A DNA stretch of 8,421 nucleotides, from contig RFXE01000065.1 of NCBI GenBank assembly GCA_009921785.1, forward strand, positions 1-8,421, in the 5' to 3' direction. Every line of letters begins with the position of its first letter. The stretch's first letter is position 1. This document shows positions 1-6,161 of this stretch, piece by piece. Position numbers and translations under genes: made by a program. This DNA is from Alphaproteobacteria bacterium (GTDB lineage: Bacteria > Pseudomonadota > Alphaproteobacteria > Rhizobiales > Beijerinckiaceae). The notes below the pieces were generated by a model, which was not told the DNA's origin, made no database searches, and saw only the letters and a list, made by a program, of their open reading frames with translations.

Positions 1-635
1 AGAGAGCGATAAACTCTTTGATCAAGATTCCATTATTGCCGAGGCCATTAGAGAAGTCGAAAATAACGGCATCGTCTTTCTTGATGAAATCGATAAAATT
101 TGTGCACGCGAGTCACGGGGCGGTGCAGACGTATCCCGCGAAGGAGTCCAGCGCGATCTTCTGCCGCTTATTGAAGGCACAACCGTTTCGACAAAACATG
201 GCGCGGTAAAAACCGATCATATTCTCTTTATCGCTTCAGGGGCTTTTCATGTTTCAAAGCCCTCAGACCTCTTGCCTGAATTACAAGGACGGTTGCCGAT
301 CCGCGTCGAGCTACAATCATTAAAAGAAGAAGATTTCCGTCGCATTTTAATTGAGACGGAAGCGAGCCTCATAAGGCAGTCTGTGGCTCTTCTTTCGACC
401 GAAGACGTGACGCTCGAATTCTCATCGGACGCGATTGATGCCATTGCTAAAATTGCTGTCGAAGTTAATTCCAGTGTTGAAAATATTGGGGCCCGAAGGC
501 TTCAACGTACTTGATGACATTTCCTTTTCAGCGCCTGACCGTGCTGGCTCCATTGTAAAGATAACCGCGTCCGAGGTTGAAAAAAGCATTGGCGATCTCG
601 CACGGAATGCTGATCTAAGTAAGTTTATTTTATGA
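1..635 (+). pseudogene. hslU: HslU ATPase of the HslUV protease, 3' part, frameshifted near the C-terminus
   Basis: HslU is the AAA+ unfoldase that feeds substrates to the HslV peptidase in the cytoplasm. The left end is cut by the window. One open frame runs from base 2 to the stop at 512-514 and shows Walker B (FLDEID, about 80-97), DVSREGVQRDLLPL, STKHG, the arginine-finger motif ELQGRLPIR and sensor-2 GARRL. After GARRLQ the frame hits RT-stop. The missing tail resumes in another frame from about base 507 (VLDDISFSAPDR ... GDLARNADLSKFIL) to a stop at 633-635. Compared with the family pattern GARRL-x-TVxERVLDDIS, four to five codons are gone, matching a net loss of about 14 bases. The lost C-terminal tail normally docks into HslV and activates it. 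Family-conserved Pro and Tyr of the EPxxxLxxQY motif are Thr (356-358) and Ser (380-382), which fits relaxed selection. The alternative is an assembly or read error, but a 14-base loss is not a simple homopolymer slip. Confidence 0.77.
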
Positions 636-652
636 TCTGCATGGTTTTTTTT
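607..652 (+). terminator. Possible weak Rho-independent terminator at the end of hslU
   Basis: An imperfect stem pairs 607-615 with 634-642 (ATGC-T-GATC against GATC-T-GCAT, one T-T mismatch), with an A/T-rich loop of 18 bases. Two G's then lead into a run of eight T's (645-652). It overlaps the hslU stop codon and ends just before the murJ start. The stem is short and not GC-rich, so termination would be inefficient. The T run could also simply be A/T-rich leader sequence. Confidence 0.28.
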
Positions 653-657
653 GAGCG

Positions 658-2187
658 ATGAATCCTTTCCGTCTGACGCTGCTCATCGGCACGGCCACAT
701 CGCTCACCCGGATACTTGGTTTCCTCCGCGATATTCTGCTCGCCGCCCTCTTTGGTGCGGGCCCAGTCGCAGATGCGTTTTTCGTCGCGTTGCGAATCCC
801 CAATCTCATTCGACGTTTGATGGGCGAAGGCGGATGGACAAGCGCTTATGTTCCTATCGCAACAAAACTCATCGACACAGATAATTCGACGCGCGAAGCG
901 TCTCTCATCCGTGACAGTTTATTTTATGTCAGCATTTTCGCGGCGATCTTTGTTATAATCGCAGAAATTTGGGCATCTGATATAATAACTATTCTTGCAC
1001 CGGGATTGTCGCAAGATCGTTATGATTTGGCGGTTACCTATTTTAGAGCCTTGGCGCTTTTGATTTTCGGAGCCACGCTCACAAGCCTTCTGTCAGCCAT
1101 TCTGATTTCGAAAAAGAAATTTACTCTTCAGGCTCTTGTCCCGGTTTCCGTTAATGTCGTTCTTGTTCTTCTTCTCGTTTATTTCAATAATCAAATCGCG
1201 CCAGATTATGCGAAGGTTGGGCTAATCCTGTCTTGGGCTGCAAGTGCGGCAACATTTGTTCAAGTTATTGCACTCTCAATACCGGTTACTCTTCGTTTCG
1301 ATAAATCGATCATTTCGCGCCCTTCTTTCGGTCCAGATTTTAGGGCTATGGCCGCGCTCGCTTTACCCGGTTTTGTTATTCAGTTTGGCGTTCAATTCGG
1401 CATTCTGATCCTACTCAATAACGCATCGCAGACTCCCGGAGCGATTTCATATCTGACTTATGCCGAGAGACTGGCACAATTACCTTTCGGCTTTATCGCA
1501 TCAAGTCTGGCAACAATCGCCTTACCTGAATTTGCATCACGCGTGATCAAGAATAATTCAGACGCCCTCCATCGTTCGATTGATCGTGTCATGTTTCTAT
1601 CAATCGCTTTGGCATTACCGGCAGCCATTGCTCTGGTCATCCTTGCCGAACCGATTGTGTCGGTATTGTTTGAAAGAGGAGCCTTTGGTAGCGCTGATCG
1701 TATAGGCACTGCGGCGGCATTAGCAGGCTTCGCGTTGGGATTGCCCTTTGCGTCATTGGCCCGCGTTCAAATGCAACTCTATTTCGCCTATGAGCGGGTA
1801 CGCATATCTCTGCTCTCAACCATATTTTCGAGCATTCTAATCGGGTTGCTCGTGCAGATGTCGATCTTCTCTCAAAGCCCGTTCGGCCTCGCTGTTGCCT
1901 TTTCAATCGGCCAAGGGACCGTTTGGGCTCTTCAACAGATTGGTATGAGACGTCTCAGTGGATGGATGCCGGAGCGCGAATTCAGAGTAAAAATTTATAA
2001 AGTTGCCTTTGCCACGGGATTATTGGCCTTGGCGCTTGTGATCGCGAAAGAGACTCTATCGCCTTTACTGATTACTGATCCGGTAACCTATTTGCGGTGG
2101 GCGAGTTTGGCCCTCTTATGCTTGGGGGGCTTGGGCCTTTATACGCTCATGATGCATTTTCTCGGATTATTAAAGGAATTTCGTTAG
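658..2187 (+). CDS. murJ: Lipid II flippase MurJ (MviN family)
   Basis: MurJ is an inner-membrane protein of the MOP exporter superfamily that flips lipid II from the cytoplasmic to the periplasmic face for peptidoglycan synthesis. The 509-residue product matches the usual length (E. coli about 511) and is hydrophobic throughout with many membrane segments; the family has 14. Charged residues known to be essential in E. coli MurJ are present: Arg18, Arg24 and Asp25 in TRILGFLRD, Asp39 in VADAFF, Arg52 in NLIRRL, Glu57, and the YAERL arginine at residue 271. The motif after RRL reads GEGGWTSAYVP where most homologues have AEGAF...AFVP. The ATG at 658 puts Arg18 and Arg24 at the E. coli positions, which supports this start; the ribosome site (TTGAGCG just upstream) is weak. 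It begins 22 bases after the hslU stop, so it could be read from the hslU transcript. In many alphaproteobacteria murJ instead follows glnD. Confidence 0.95.
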   Translation: MNPFRLTLLIGTATSLTRILGFLRDILLAALFGAGPVADAFFVALRIPNLIRRLMGEGGWTSAYVPIATKLIDTDNSTREASLIRDSLFYVSIFAAIFVIIAEIWASDIITILAPGLSQDRYDLAVTYFRALALLIFGATLTSLLSAILISKKKFTLQALVPVSVNVVLVLLLVYFNNQIAPDYAKVGLILSWAASAATFVQVIALSIPVTLRFDKSIISRPSFGPDFRAMAALALPGFVIQFGVQFGILILLNNASQTPGAISYLTYAERLAQLPFGFIASSLATIALPEFASRVIKNNSDALHRSIDRVMFLSIALALPAAIALVILAEPIVSVLFERGAFGSADRIGTAAALAGFALGLPFASLARVQMQLYFAYERVRISLLSTIFSSILIGLLVQMSIFSQSPFGLAVAFSIGQGTVWALQQIGMRRLSGWMPEREFRVKIYKVAFATGLLALALVIAKETLSPLLITDPVTYLRWASLALLCLGGLGLYTLMMHFLGLLKEFR

Positions 2188-2206
2188 ATCACGGGTGCTG
2201 CCGCCT

Positions 2207-2235
2207 CTTGCACTCCGGTTTCCGGGTTGCGATAA
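2207..2235 (+). promoter_or_regulatory. Possible sigma-70-type promoter for trpS
   Basis: CTTGCA (2207-2212) and CGATAA (2230-2235) are separated by 17 bases. This partly fits the alphaproteobacterial housekeeping pattern CTTGAC-N17-CTATAT (four of six at each box). Transcription would start near 2242, giving a leader of roughly 27 bases before the trpS ATG. The spacing is ideal but both boxes are imperfect. Confidence 0.35.
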
Positions 2236-2253
2236 GCGGGGCGCTTAATCGAC

Positions 2254-2259
2254 AGGAAG
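2254..2259 (+). promoter_or_regulatory. Ribosome binding site of trpS
   Basis: AGGAAG ends nine bases before the ATG at 2269. It is the best Shine-Dalgarno match in this spacer and supports that start. Confidence 0.7.
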
Positions 2260-2268
2260 CCTCAAAAC

Positions 2269-3306
2269 ATGGCGCAATTCAAGGAACTGGTGTTCTCCGG
2301 TGTTCAGCCGACCGGCAATCTCCACCTCGGAAATTATCTCGGGGCAATCGTCAAATTTGTCGAGCTGCAAAAGAGTCATGACTGCATTTATTGTGTTGTC
2401 GATTTGCATGCGATCACCGTTCCGCAAGATCCTGTGCAGCTGACATCAAGCATTCGCGAAGTCACCGCAGCCTTCATCGCCTGCGGTATAGATCCGAAAG
2501 CTCATATCATTTTCAATCAAAGCCAAGTTCCTGAGCATGCGGAGTTGGCATGGGTGTTTAATTGTGTTGCCCGTTTGGGCTGGCTCAATCGTATGACGCA
2601 ATTCAAAGAGAAGGCGGGGAAAGATCGCGAGAATGCATCGGTTGGTCTTTATGCCTATCCGGCCCTTATGGCGGCTGACATCCTTGTTTATCGCGCAACT
2701 CATGTTCCGGTTGGCGAAGATCAAAAACAACATTTGGAATTGTCGCGCGATATTGCGCAAAAATTTAATAACGACTTCTCAGAGTCGATTACGCGTACGG
2801 GCTTTGGTGACGCCTTCTTTCCGCTGCCAGAGCCTTTGATTCAAGGCCCCGCAACGCGTGTTATGAGTTTGCGTGACGGCACGAAGAAAATGTCGAAGTC
2901 GGACCCATCCGATTATTCGCGTATCAATTTGACTGATGATGCCGATGCGATTGCACAAAAAGTGCGTAAAGCTAAAACCGATCCGGAGCCTTTACCCTCG
3001 GAAGAAGAAGGCTTGAAGCCCCGCCCCGAAGCCGACAATCTTGTCGGCATCTATGCGGCGCTGAGCGGCACAACTAAAGCGGCCGTGCTTCAGGAATTTG
3101 GGGGCGCTCAGTTTTCAACGTTCAAATCAGCGCTCGTGGATCTGTCGGTTGCACGCCTAGGTCCAATCGGTGCGGAAATGAAAAAGCTTACGGGTGACCC
3201 GGCCTATATTGATTCCGTTCTTGCCGATGGCTCCGAACGTGCGGGAGCTATTGCTCGAAAGACAATGGACGCCGTGAAGGACATTCTGGGCTTCATTCGG
3301 CACTGA
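2269..3306 (+). CDS. trpS: Tryptophanyl-tRNA synthetase
   Basis: This cytoplasmic class I aminoacyl-tRNA synthetase charges tRNA-Trp with tryptophan using ATP. The Rossmann fold opens with FSGVQPTGNLHLGNYLGAI, where HLGN (residues 19-22) is the HIGH-type ATP motif. DLHAIT follows at 45-50, then the tryptophan-pocket region GLYAYPALMAADIL (about 126-139) and VPVGEDQKQHLEL. KMSKS stands at 207-211, followed by the usual KIxKAxTD-like segment (KVRKAKTD). At 345 residues it is close to typical bacterial TrpS (about 330-355). The ATG lies behind AGGAAG. It sits 81 bases after murJ and 116 before nfuA. murJ-trpS adjacency is common in alphaproteobacteria. Nothing in the sequence suggests tryptophan-dependent attenuation. 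The frame is intact. Confidence 0.97.
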   Translation: MAQFKELVFSGVQPTGNLHLGNYLGAIVKFVELQKSHDCIYCVVDLHAITVPQDPVQLTSSIREVTAAFIACGIDPKAHIIFNQSQVPEHAELAWVFNCVARLGWLNRMTQFKEKAGKDRENASVGLYAYPALMAADILVYRATHVPVGEDQKQHLELSRDIAQKFNNDFSESITRTGFGDAFFPLPEPLIQGPATRVMSLRDGTKKMSKSDPSDYSRINLTDDADAIAQKVRKAKTDPEPLPSEEEGLKPRPEADNLVGIYAALSGTTKAAVLQEFGGAQFSTFKSALVDLSVARLGPIGAEMKKLTGDPAYIDSVLADGSERAGAIARKTMDAVKDILGFIRH

Positions 3307-3336
3307 TTGTTCAATCTCGTTCGAGGCGAAGCGGCA

Positions 3337-3364
3337 CTTGCCATGGTCGGGTTCGGCCCTATGT
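3337..3364 (+). promoter_or_regulatory. Possible promoter for the nfuA-tsaB-rimI-plsC group
   Basis: CTTGCC (3337-3342) and CTATGT (3359-3364) are separated by 16 bases. Each box differs from the alphaproteobacterial consensus CTTGAC-N17-CTATAT at one position. A small dyad, GGTCG (3345-3349) and CGGCC (3354-3358), fills the spacer and could be a regulator site or chance. A start near 3371 would give a leader of about 50 bases. Downstream gaps up to the acyltransferase gene are at most 24 bases, so one transcript could cover all four genes. Confidence 0.42.
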
Positions 3365-3422
3365 GTTAGTTTGTCATTTCCGATCAACCATCCGCCGGCC
3401 TTGAACCGGTTGCGAGGGCCCC

Positions 3423-3995
3423 ATGTTTATACAGACTGAAGTCACTCCGAATCCCGCAACATTGAAATTTTTACCCGGCCGGTCGGTGTTATCCTCCGGT
3501 ACGCTTGAAATCCGCGAGAGAGACGCGGCCGAGCGTTCTCCACTGGCGCGACGTCTTTTTGCGATCCCGGGGGTTTCGGGTGTTTTCTTCGCTTATGATT
3601 TTATCACGGTGACGAAATCAGATGGCGAATGGCCCCATTTAAAGCCCGCGATCCTTGGCGCGATCATGGAGCATTTTCTCTCCGGCGACCCTTTGTTCGA
3701 AGGTGATGACGCGGTTGCCGTCTCTGAGGCCCAAGACTCAGAAGGCGAGTTTTTCGAAGACTCTGACCGCGCGACCGTCGATACGATCAAGGAATTGCTT
3801 GAGACTCGTATTCGGCCTGCCGTTGCGGGTGATGGGGGCGATATTGTTTTCCGCGGCTTTCGCGATGGCGTTGTCTATCTCGCCATGAAGGGGTCTTGCT
3901 CGGGATGTCCGTCTTCAACGGCGACCTTAAAAAATGGCGTTCAAAATCTATTCCGTCATTTTCTCCCCGATGTCCGCGAAGTTCAGGCGATTTGA
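3423..3995 (+). CDS. nfuA: Nfu-type Fe-S cluster carrier protein (NifU C-terminal domain)
   Basis: This is a carrier that receives [4Fe-4S] clusters from the assembly machinery and hands them to client enzymes. The N-terminal Nfu_N domain spans about residues 2-88 (TPNPATLKFLPG, then VFFAYDFITVTK). An acidic linker follows at about 92-118. The NifU-like domain covers about 119-186, with AGDGGDI and the cluster-ligating Cys159-x-x-Cys162 in GSCSGCPSS. The length of 190 residues and this domain order match the alphaproteobacterial and mitochondrial Nfu1-like form. E. coli NfuA differs in having a degenerate A-type N-terminal domain, so the symbol is used loosely. GAGG at 3414-3417 precedes the ATG by five bases. 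tsaB follows after 24 bases. miaB, a two-cluster enzyme, lies three genes downstream and is a plausible client; in E. coli NfuA is reported to support MiaB maturation. Confidence 0.93.
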   Translation: MFIQTEVTPNPATLKFLPGRSVLSSGTLEIRERDAAERSPLARRLFAIPGVSGVFFAYDFITVTKSDGEWPHLKPAILGAIMEHFLSGDPLFEGDDAVAVSEAQDSEGEFFEDSDRATVDTIKELLETRIRPAVAGDGGDIVFRGFRDGVVYLAMKGSCSGCPSSTATLKNGVQNLFRHFLPDVREVQAI

Positions 3996-4003
3996 GCCTT
4001 TCG

Positions 4004-4010
4004 GGCGGAG
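4004..4010 (+). promoter_or_regulatory. Ribosome binding site that fixes the GTG start of tsaB
   Basis: GGCGGAG ends nine bases before GTG at 4020. No ATG is available in this frame before the conserved LAVDTA motif, so this site supports the GTG start. Confidence 0.6.
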
Positions 4011-4019
4011 AGTATTCAC

Positions 4020-4703
4020 GTGCGCATCTTGGCGGTTGATACGGCACTCGGTCTTTGTTCAGCCGCCGTCATGGATACCGCGACCGGTCACATGATCGCC
4101 CGTGAAAGCCTCCCGATGGACCGCGGTCACGCCGAAGCGCTGATGCCCTTGATCGATCGGGTGATGGCGCAAGTGCCGGGCGGCTTTTCGTCTCTGACTC
4201 GTATTGCAACAACGGTCGGCCCCGGAAGTTTTACCGGGTTAAGGGTAGGTCTATCCGCCGCGCGCGCCATCGCTTTAGCCACGTCCCTTCCGATTGTAGG
4301 GATCACCACGCTTTCCGCGTTTATTGCGCCCTTCCTTTCAGACGGCACCGAAAAAAGCGTGGCAAGCGTGATCGATGCCCGCCACCAGCATGTTTATTTG
4401 CAAATCTCGGCTGGCGATGGGCGGATTCTCGTTCCGCCATGTATTATTCCTCAGAGTGAAGCCGAGGCTTTGATTTTGGCATCAAAGGCCCGCATTGTGG
4501 GGTCAGCCCCCTCCCTTTTTGCAAATCTGGCCAATAATTCGAACCATTTAGTGGTCTGCGAAGCGGATCAGCCGGGTCCGGATAGCGAATGGGTCGCGCG
4601 TTTAGGGGCTTTTGCCAATCCTGATGAAGCGCGTCCCACCCCCCTTTATCTGCGACCGCCCGATGCCGTTCCGCAGCAGAATGGCCGGATCGCATTACGG
4701 TGA
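4020..4703 (+). CDS. tsaB: tRNA N6-threonylcarbamoyladenosine synthesis protein TsaB
   Basis: TsaB is the ASKHA-fold partner of TsaD. With TsaE it helps transfer the threonylcarbamoyl group to A37 of ANN-decoding tRNAs in the cytoplasm. Diagnostic motifs are the N-terminal strand RILAVDTALGLCSAAV (residues 2-17), RGHAEALMP (35-43), the family signature TVGPGSFTGLRVG (65-77) and VIDARHQHVYLQ (117-128). TsaB lacks the metal-binding His pair of TsaD, and I see no such pair here. The 227-residue length is normal. Translation starts at GTG, eight codons before the end of the first conserved strand. The stop overlaps the rimI ribosome site (TGAGG), and rimI starts seven bases later. tsaB-rimI pairing is widespread in bacteria and supports both assignments. 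Confidence 0.94.
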   Translation: MRILAVDTALGLCSAAVMDTATGHMIARESLPMDRGHAEALMPLIDRVMAQVPGGFSSLTRIATTVGPGSFTGLRVGLSAARAIALATSLPIVGITTLSAFIAPFLSDGTEKSVASVIDARHQHVYLQISAGDGRILVPPCIIPQSEAEALILASKARIVGSAPSLFANLANNSNHLVVCEADQPGPDSEWVARLGAFANPDEARPTPLYLRPPDAVPQQNGRIALR

Positions 4704-4705
4704 GG
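4702..4705 (+). promoter_or_regulatory. Ribosome binding site deciding the rimI start
   Basis: GAGG overlaps the tsaB stop codon and ends five bases before ATG 4711. The same frame is open further upstream, with an ATG at 4612, but that start lies inside tsaB and would add 33 unconserved residues. The internal site argues for 4711. Confidence 0.6.
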
Positions 4706-4710
4706 CGATA

Positions 4711-5241
4711 ATGCTGCATCAGGCTCTCAGTTTTTTGCGCAAAATTGCTGCACCTATGTTGCGCAAAAAGAGTTCGGCCTTTGTGCGCCATGCTGCGCAA
4801 AAAGATGCGCAGCAATTTGCAACATTACATGCACAAGGCGACTTCTCACATGCTTGGTCTTTGGCCGAATTTGAGGGATTTTTGGCAGATCGATCCGTAG
4901 TGGCCGATGTTCTATGTGATCCTTCCCGTCCCGATCGTATTTACGGCTTTATCTTGAGCCGCCGCGCCAGTGACGAAGCCGAGATCCTCACGATTGTTTT
5001 GTCGCGTGCCGTTCGAGGCCGAGGATGGAGCCGCGTTTTGCTCGGCCAACATCTCGCCCATTTGGCAAGCAAGGGCGTTTCGACCCTGTTTCTTGAGGTC
5101 GAAGACGGAAATCAGCCCGCAAAAGCACTTTATGAAGCCCAAGGATTCACCGTGATCGGCAAGAGGCCGGGCTATTATCGTCGGCCTGATGGATCTCAGG
5201 CTTTGGCTCTCGTCATGCGTCTCTCTTTGGCTGAACTATGA
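4711..5241 (+). CDS. rimI: RimI-like GNAT N-acetyltransferase
   Basis: This is a GNAT-fold enzyme that moves acetyl from acetyl-CoA to a protein N-terminal amine; in enterobacteria RimI acetylates ribosomal protein S18. Motif A for CoA pyrophosphate binding is R102-x-x-G105-x-S in VRGRGWSRVLL. LEVEDGN (128-134) carries the family glutamate (Glu129). AKALYEAQGF holds Tyr141, equivalent to the RimI catalytic tyrosine, and the RimI-type ending GKRPGYYRRPDG...ALVM follows. With the start at 4711 it has 176 residues, longer than E. coli RimI (148); the extra is a basic N-terminal stretch of about 20 residues (LRK...LRKK). It begins seven bases after tsaB and overlaps the next gene by four bases (ATGA), so the three are probably co-translated. 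Substrate is inferred from family and context only. Many relatives have fur/mur right after this gene; here it is absent. Confidence 0.85.
   Translation: MLHQALSFLRKIAAPMLRKKSSAFVRHAAQKDAQQFATLHAQGDFSHAWSLAEFEGFLADRSVVADVLCDPSRPDRIYGFILSRRASDEAEILTIVLSRAVRGRGWSRVLLGQHLAHLASKGVSTLFLEVEDGNQPAKALYEAQGFTVIGKRPGYYRRPDGSQALALVMRLSLAEL
4733..4813 (+). repeat. Cluster of TGCGC repeats and palindromes inside the rimI 5' end
   Basis: TGCGC occurs at 4736, 4760, 4784, 4794 and 4806. TTTTGCGCAAAA (4733-4744) is a perfect 12-base palindrome. TTGCGCAA (4759-4766) repeats its core 24 bases on, in the same codon phase (Leu-Arg-Lys with identical codons). GCTGCGCA (4792-4799) and TGCGCAGC (4806-4813) form a perfect 8-base stem with a 6-base loop. 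The coding frame stays open throughout. Function is unknown; it may be low-complexity coding sequence rich in Arg-Lys and Ala-Gln codons. Confidence 0.5.
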
Positions 5242-6059
5242 TGGTCCGAGAAATTGTAGGCCGGATCAGGATCGCGCTTTTCCTCACAGCGATTGTCCCA
5301 GTCACACTTTTTCTCATTCCTCCTCAATGGGTTATGATGAAATTTCGCCTGCGCGCGGCGTCATGGCTGCCGTTGATCTATCACCGCTTTGTCTCGCAGA
5401 TGATGGGCTTACGGGTTCGTATTCATGGCGCCCCGCTTCTCTCGGGTCCGCGTCTTTTTCTGTCCAACCACGTTTCCTGGCTCGATATCGTGGCGTTCGG
5501 AAGCGTTTTGCCGCTCTCCTTTGTTGCGCGTGCCGATGTGGCCTCCTGGCCCATTTTCGGGCTCTTCGCCAAATTGCAGCAAACGGTCTTTGTTGACCGA
5601 ACGCGGAAAATGGCCACGAAGGCGGCGGTTACGTCGGTGGCGGAGCGGTTCAGTCGGGGTGATGCGATCCTGCTCTTTGCCGAGGGCACAACAAGCGATG
5701 GCAACCGCGTCCTTGATTTCAGGTCCGCTCTTTTGGGCGCCCTTTCGACTGAGGCGGTAGCCGATCAGGTCCGCGTTCAACCGGTCGCTCTTCTCTATCG
5801 CAACCGCGCCGGGATGCCGCTTCGTCGTTTCGACGGGCCTGAAATTGCTTGGTATGGCGACATGGACCTCCTGCCGCATTTTGCCGGGATCCTAAAGGGC
5901 GCCCCAATTGTCATCGACATCTGGTTTGGTGACCCGCTTCATGCGGATCAGATGACGGATCGAAAAGTCTTAGCGCTCACCGCCCGAGATCAAATCCGCG
6001 CGGCGCGCACCCTACTCGCGCGTGGTCGTGACATGCCGTCATCGTGGCCTGTCACATGA
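5238..6059 (+). CDS. 1-acyl-glycerol-3-phosphate acyltransferase family protein (PlsC/OlsA type)
   Basis: This is a membrane-associated acyltransferase that puts a second acyl chain on a lysolipid. Family members either make phosphatidic acid from lysophosphatidate (PlsC) or ornithine lipid from lyso-ornithine lipid (OlsA); the sequence does not decide which. One membrane segment spans about residues 11-29. Acyltransferase block I is the HX4D motif His78-VSWL-Asp83 after LSN. Block II lies around FVDRTR (118-123), block III is FAEGTTSDG (147-155) and block IV is near VQPVAL. At 273 residues it is in the normal range. The ATG overlaps the rimI stop (ATGATGG; a second ATG follows directly), which suggests translational coupling since no good ribosome site is visible. 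As I recall, olsA of Sinorhizobium sits next to miaB in the same order, which makes OlsA a fair possibility. Presence of an olsB homologue elsewhere would help decide. Confidence 0.88.
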   Translation: MMVREIVGRIRIALFLTAIVPVTLFLIPPQWVMMKFRLRAASWLPLIYHRFVSQMMGLRVRIHGAPLLSGPRLFLSNHVSWLDIVAFGSVLPLSFVARADVASWPIFGLFAKLQQTVFVDRTRKMATKAAVTSVAERFSRGDAILLFAEGTTSDGNRVLDFRSALLGALSTEAVADQVRVQPVALLYRNRAGMPLRRFDGPEIAWYGDMDLLPHFAGILKGAPIVIDIWFGDPLHADQMTDRKVLALTARDQIRAARTLLARGRDMPSSWPVT

Positions 6060-6161
6060 ATTTTGTTTTTATTGGCAATCGATTCCGACTATAGAGAGCC
6101 TGATCCGCGTTTTATGAGTGATCAATTTTTCTTTGCGTGAAAGCGAGACCCAGACCGCCCG

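Noticed and set aside
497..520. Programmed frameshift in hslU instead of a mutation
   Set aside because: A ribosomal shift could join the frames, but about four to five conserved residues would still be missing. No slippery site or stimulatory structure is evident, and programmed shifting is not known for hslU.
2097..2381. 94-codon open frame spanning the murJ-trpS spacer
   Set aside because: It begins inside murJ and ends inside trpS in a different frame, and the product looks like random translation.
3317..3326. CTCGTTCGAG palindrome after trpS as a terminator
   Set aside because: The loop would be two bases, the stem four, and no T run follows.
4612..4710. Upstream in-frame start for rimI at 4612
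   Set aside because: It would overlap tsaB by about 90 bases and add unconserved residues. ATG 4711 has a well-placed GAGG and the usual tsaB-rimI spacing.
5189..5596. 135-codon open frame on the plus strand spanning the rimI-acyltransferase junction
   Set aside because: It overlaps two well-supported genes in another frame and has no domain signature.
5409..5879. 156-codon open frame on the minus strand
   Set aside because: It lies wholly antisense to the acyltransferase gene, shows no recognisable motif or ribosome site, and is explained as a shadow of a biased coding strand.
6072..6094. TTGGCA and CTATAG upstream of miaB as a promoter
   Set aside because: The boxes are only 11 bases apart, too close for a sigma-70-type promoter, and no alternative -35 box fits the CTATAG. 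A GATTC (GANTC) site at 6081-6085 is there but single sites are common.
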